Shown: positions 62,499 to 64,000 of the stretch, one piece after another
Numbering within the stretch: position 1 is the first letter of the stretch
Layout of the letters: each line of letters opens with the position of its first letter
Assembly (NCBI RefSeq): GCF_007747445.1
Contig: NZ_CP036425.1
Span: 2,712,175-2,776,174, forward strand
Source of the DNA: Poriferisphaera corsica
GTDB lineage: Bacteria; Planctomycetota; Phycisphaerae; Phycisphaerales; Phycisphaeraceae
DNA length: 64,000 nucleotides
Direction of reading: 5' to 3'
The notes under the pieces: model-generated
Databases searched by the model: none
The model's input: only the letters and a program-made list of their open reading frames with translations
What the model was told of the DNA's origin: nothing
Translations under genes and position numbers: made by a program

Positions 62499-63620
62499 TT
62501 ATGTGAGATTGAGTTCTTCGTAGAGGGTTTTGAGGATGTTGAACATGCGGGTGCGGTGTGGGATGTCGCCGGGAGTGCCGTTGCAGACGATGGCGACGAC
62601 GAGGCCGTGATGGGGGTCGGCAAAAGCAGAGGAGGATTGATAGCCGGAGTGGCCGAAGGTGTCATCGGAAGCGAGCGGGCCGTAGCCGTAGTGAAGATTG
62701 GCTTCGCCGTAGCGTTTTGAATCGAGGAGGAAGCCGAGGCCCCAATCGATGGTTTGCTGGAAGGTTTTGTCGTGCAGGCCTTCACGGTGCCTGGCGGTGA
62801 AGAGGCCGACGGTTTCGGGTTCGATGATGCGGGCTCCGTTGTGGTCACCGCCGTGGAGAAGTGTTTCGTAGAAGATGCCGAGCTGCTTCATAGGGCCGTA
62901 GCCGTTGCCGCCGGGCCTGCCGCCTGAAACCCATGCTTTTTCGGATTCGGTGTCGGTGAGGTTGCCTTTTGTGCCGCCGTCATCGAAGTGGGACATGATG
63001 GCGATGCGGTCATGGAGTCGATCGTAGGTTTCGGGTTTCATGCCGATGTAGCAGTCGTTCATGCCGAGGGGCTTGAAGATGTGGTCGCGAACGTAGTGCC
63101 TGTAGGGTTGGCCGGTGATGGATTGAACAATGTAGGCGAGGAGGTACCAAGCGGTGTGGAGGTGATAGCCAGCGGTTTCGCCGGCGATCCAGCGGGGTTC
63201 GGGCCGCGCTTTGCAGATTTTTTGTACGACGCGTTCGATGGAATCTTTGGGATAGTGGTATGGGACGATGCGTATGCCGGCGGTGTGGGTGAGGAGGTGA
63301 CGGATGGTGATGTGCTCTTTGCCGTTTTGGGCGAATGCGGGGATGTGCTGCGCGACAGGGTCGTCGAGTTCGAGGTTGTGCTGTTCGAGTTGTTGTGCGA
63401 TGGCGATGGCGGTGACGGGCTTGGAAGATGAGAGCCAGAGGTTGAGGGTATCGGTTTGCATGGGGACGCCGGGGCGAGCTTCACCGATGGCGAAGTCAGC
63501 GACGGGGTCTTCGTTGATGGAGGCGTAGACTTGAGCGCCGGCGTGGAGGTCTTCGGCGATCCCGTCTTCGAGGAGTTTTTTGAGGCGGGGCAACACAATA
63601 TGAGGCGTTGTGGTGGTCAT
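62499..63620 (-). CDS. Beta-lactamase-family serine hydrolase
   Basis: 373 residues of the class C beta-lactamase/esterase EstB family. The nucleophile motif SSSK is at 64-67 in NLWLSSSKPVTAIAIAQQLE; the Tyr motif is in TAGYHLHTAWYLLA, and the HSG motif in FGHSGYQSSSAFADP. No signal peptide, so likely an intracellular esterase or peptidase rather than a drug-resistance enzyme. Substrate unknown. Confidence 0.85.
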   Translation of the reverse strand: MTTTTPHIVLPRLKKLLEDGIAEDLHAGAQVYASINEDPVADFAIGEARPGVPMQTDTLNLWLSSSKPVTAIAIAQQLEQHNLELDDPVAQHIPAFAQNGKEHITIRHLLTHTAGIRIVPYHYPKDSIERVVQKICKARPEPRWIAGETAGYHLHTAWYLLAYIVQSITGQPYRHYVRDHIFKPLGMNDCYIGMKPETYDRLHDRIAIMSHFDDGGTKGNLTDTESEKAWVSGGRPGGNGYGPMKQLGIFYETLLHGGDHNGARIIEPETVGLFTARHREGLHDKTFQQTIDWGLGFLLDSKRYGEANLHYGYGPLASDDTFGHSGYQSSSAFADPHHGLVVAIVCNGTPGDIPHRTRMFNILKTLYEELNLT

Positions 63621-63817
63621 ACATCTTTGTCCGGGTGACCGCTACGACAGGCAAGAGCGACCCCAGTTGAATCGAAAATACACCCAAATCAACACCTAAT
63701 TGTACCCATTAACAATGTAGAGAGTTTGAGGTGTTTTGGCGAGTATTTGTATAAGAAAGTGGGAAGCAGCGTGTGGCTTGAGGGGCTGGGGGATGTGGAG
63801 GAATGGGGATGAGGGAA

Positions 63818-63847
63818 TAAAAACGCCCCTCTAGTTGAGGGGCGTTT
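63818..63847 (-). terminator. Terminator behind nuoF
   Basis: AAACGCCCCTC, 5-base loop, GAGGGGCGTTT: a perfect 11-base-pair stem just after the nuoF stop on the minus strand. Confidence 0.8.
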
Positions 63848-63856
63848 GCGTGTTGT

Positions 63857-64000
63857 TTAGTTATTGGCGACTGAGAGTGAGACGAGTCTGTTTTTGGAGA
63901 CTGCTGCGTCGAACTCATCGAAGAATTTGTTGACGATGGTTCGTACGGCCCAGTTGGCGCCATCGGAGAGGCCGCAGATTGTGGTGCCGGGCATGATGCC
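63857..64000 (-). CDS. nuoF: NADH-quinone oxidoreductase subunit F, C-terminal end
   Basis: Only the last 47 residues are inside the window; the gene runs off the right edge. GIMPGTTICGLSDGANWAVR followed by TIVNKFFDEFDAAV matches the end of NuoF, where the Cys in TICGLSDGANW is one of the 4Fe-4S ligands. NuoF holds FMN and the first cluster of respiratory complex I. No further complex I gene is seen downstream, so it is the last gene of its operon. Confidence 0.8.
   Translation of the reverse strand, partial: GIMPGTTICGLSDGANWAVRTIVNKFFDEFDAAVSKNRLVSLSVANN

Overview
The window is chromosomal DNA of a bacterium that looks like a planctomycete, most likely class Phycisphaerae. Two proteins end in PEP-CTERM sorting tails, several host membrane proteins start with a zinc ribbon, and the integrase resembles those common on planctomycete mobile elements. 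The exact species cannot be read from the sequence. About 36 kb on the left is an integrated prophage, followed by a small older island and then ordinary chromosome.

Prophage (left edge to about 35,995). Two late genes on the + strand occupy 1-9,970: the end of a virion-type protein and a 2,861-residue polyvalent protein with two zinc-protease motifs and an ADP-ribosyltransferase-like domain. Converging on them is a 20 kb leftward early operon (about 29,700 down to 9,963). In transcription order it holds a CII-like regulator, a RecE-like exonuclease and RecT annealase, small genes, tRNA-Trp, a replication initiator with a nested iteron array, a DnaA-domain-IV-like protein, SSB and DnaB. Many small hypothetical genes, an orphan cytosine methyltransferase, a J-domain protein, an ASCH protein, a sliding-clamp-like protein, an XRE regulator and RusA follow. 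A divergent control region near 30.1 kb separates this operon from rightward genes. Those include a cassette of three zinc-ribbon membrane proteins and the tyrosine integrase, which lies next to an attachment site made of the 3' half of tRNA-Ala(TGC).

Between about 23.0 and 26.4 kb nearly every gene is broken by apparent +1 frameshifts. Nearly all of those that could be placed fall in short runs of one base, so this patch is either poorly sequenced or decayed. Genes on both sides are intact.

Island (35,954-41,482). A second, diverged copy of the tRNA-Ala 3' half lies 5.5 kb further on. Between the copies is one giant autotransporter gene with an amber codon 24 codons before the natural terminal Phe codon and stop.

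Chromosome (41.5-64 kb). Recognisable host genes are a lipoprotein MsrA, a two-domain iron-type ABC permease, an organophosphate/phosphate antiporter, a PEP-CTERM metalloprotease and ispG. Further right are manA, a GH130 mannoside phosphorylase, an M19 dipeptidase, a DUF3147 protein, a second PEP-CTERM protein overlapping an esterase relic, miaB, a chemotaxis receptor, a rhodanese-like lipoprotein, a beta-lactamase-family hydrolase and the 3' end of nuoF. Most are single transcription units closed by clear hairpin terminators.
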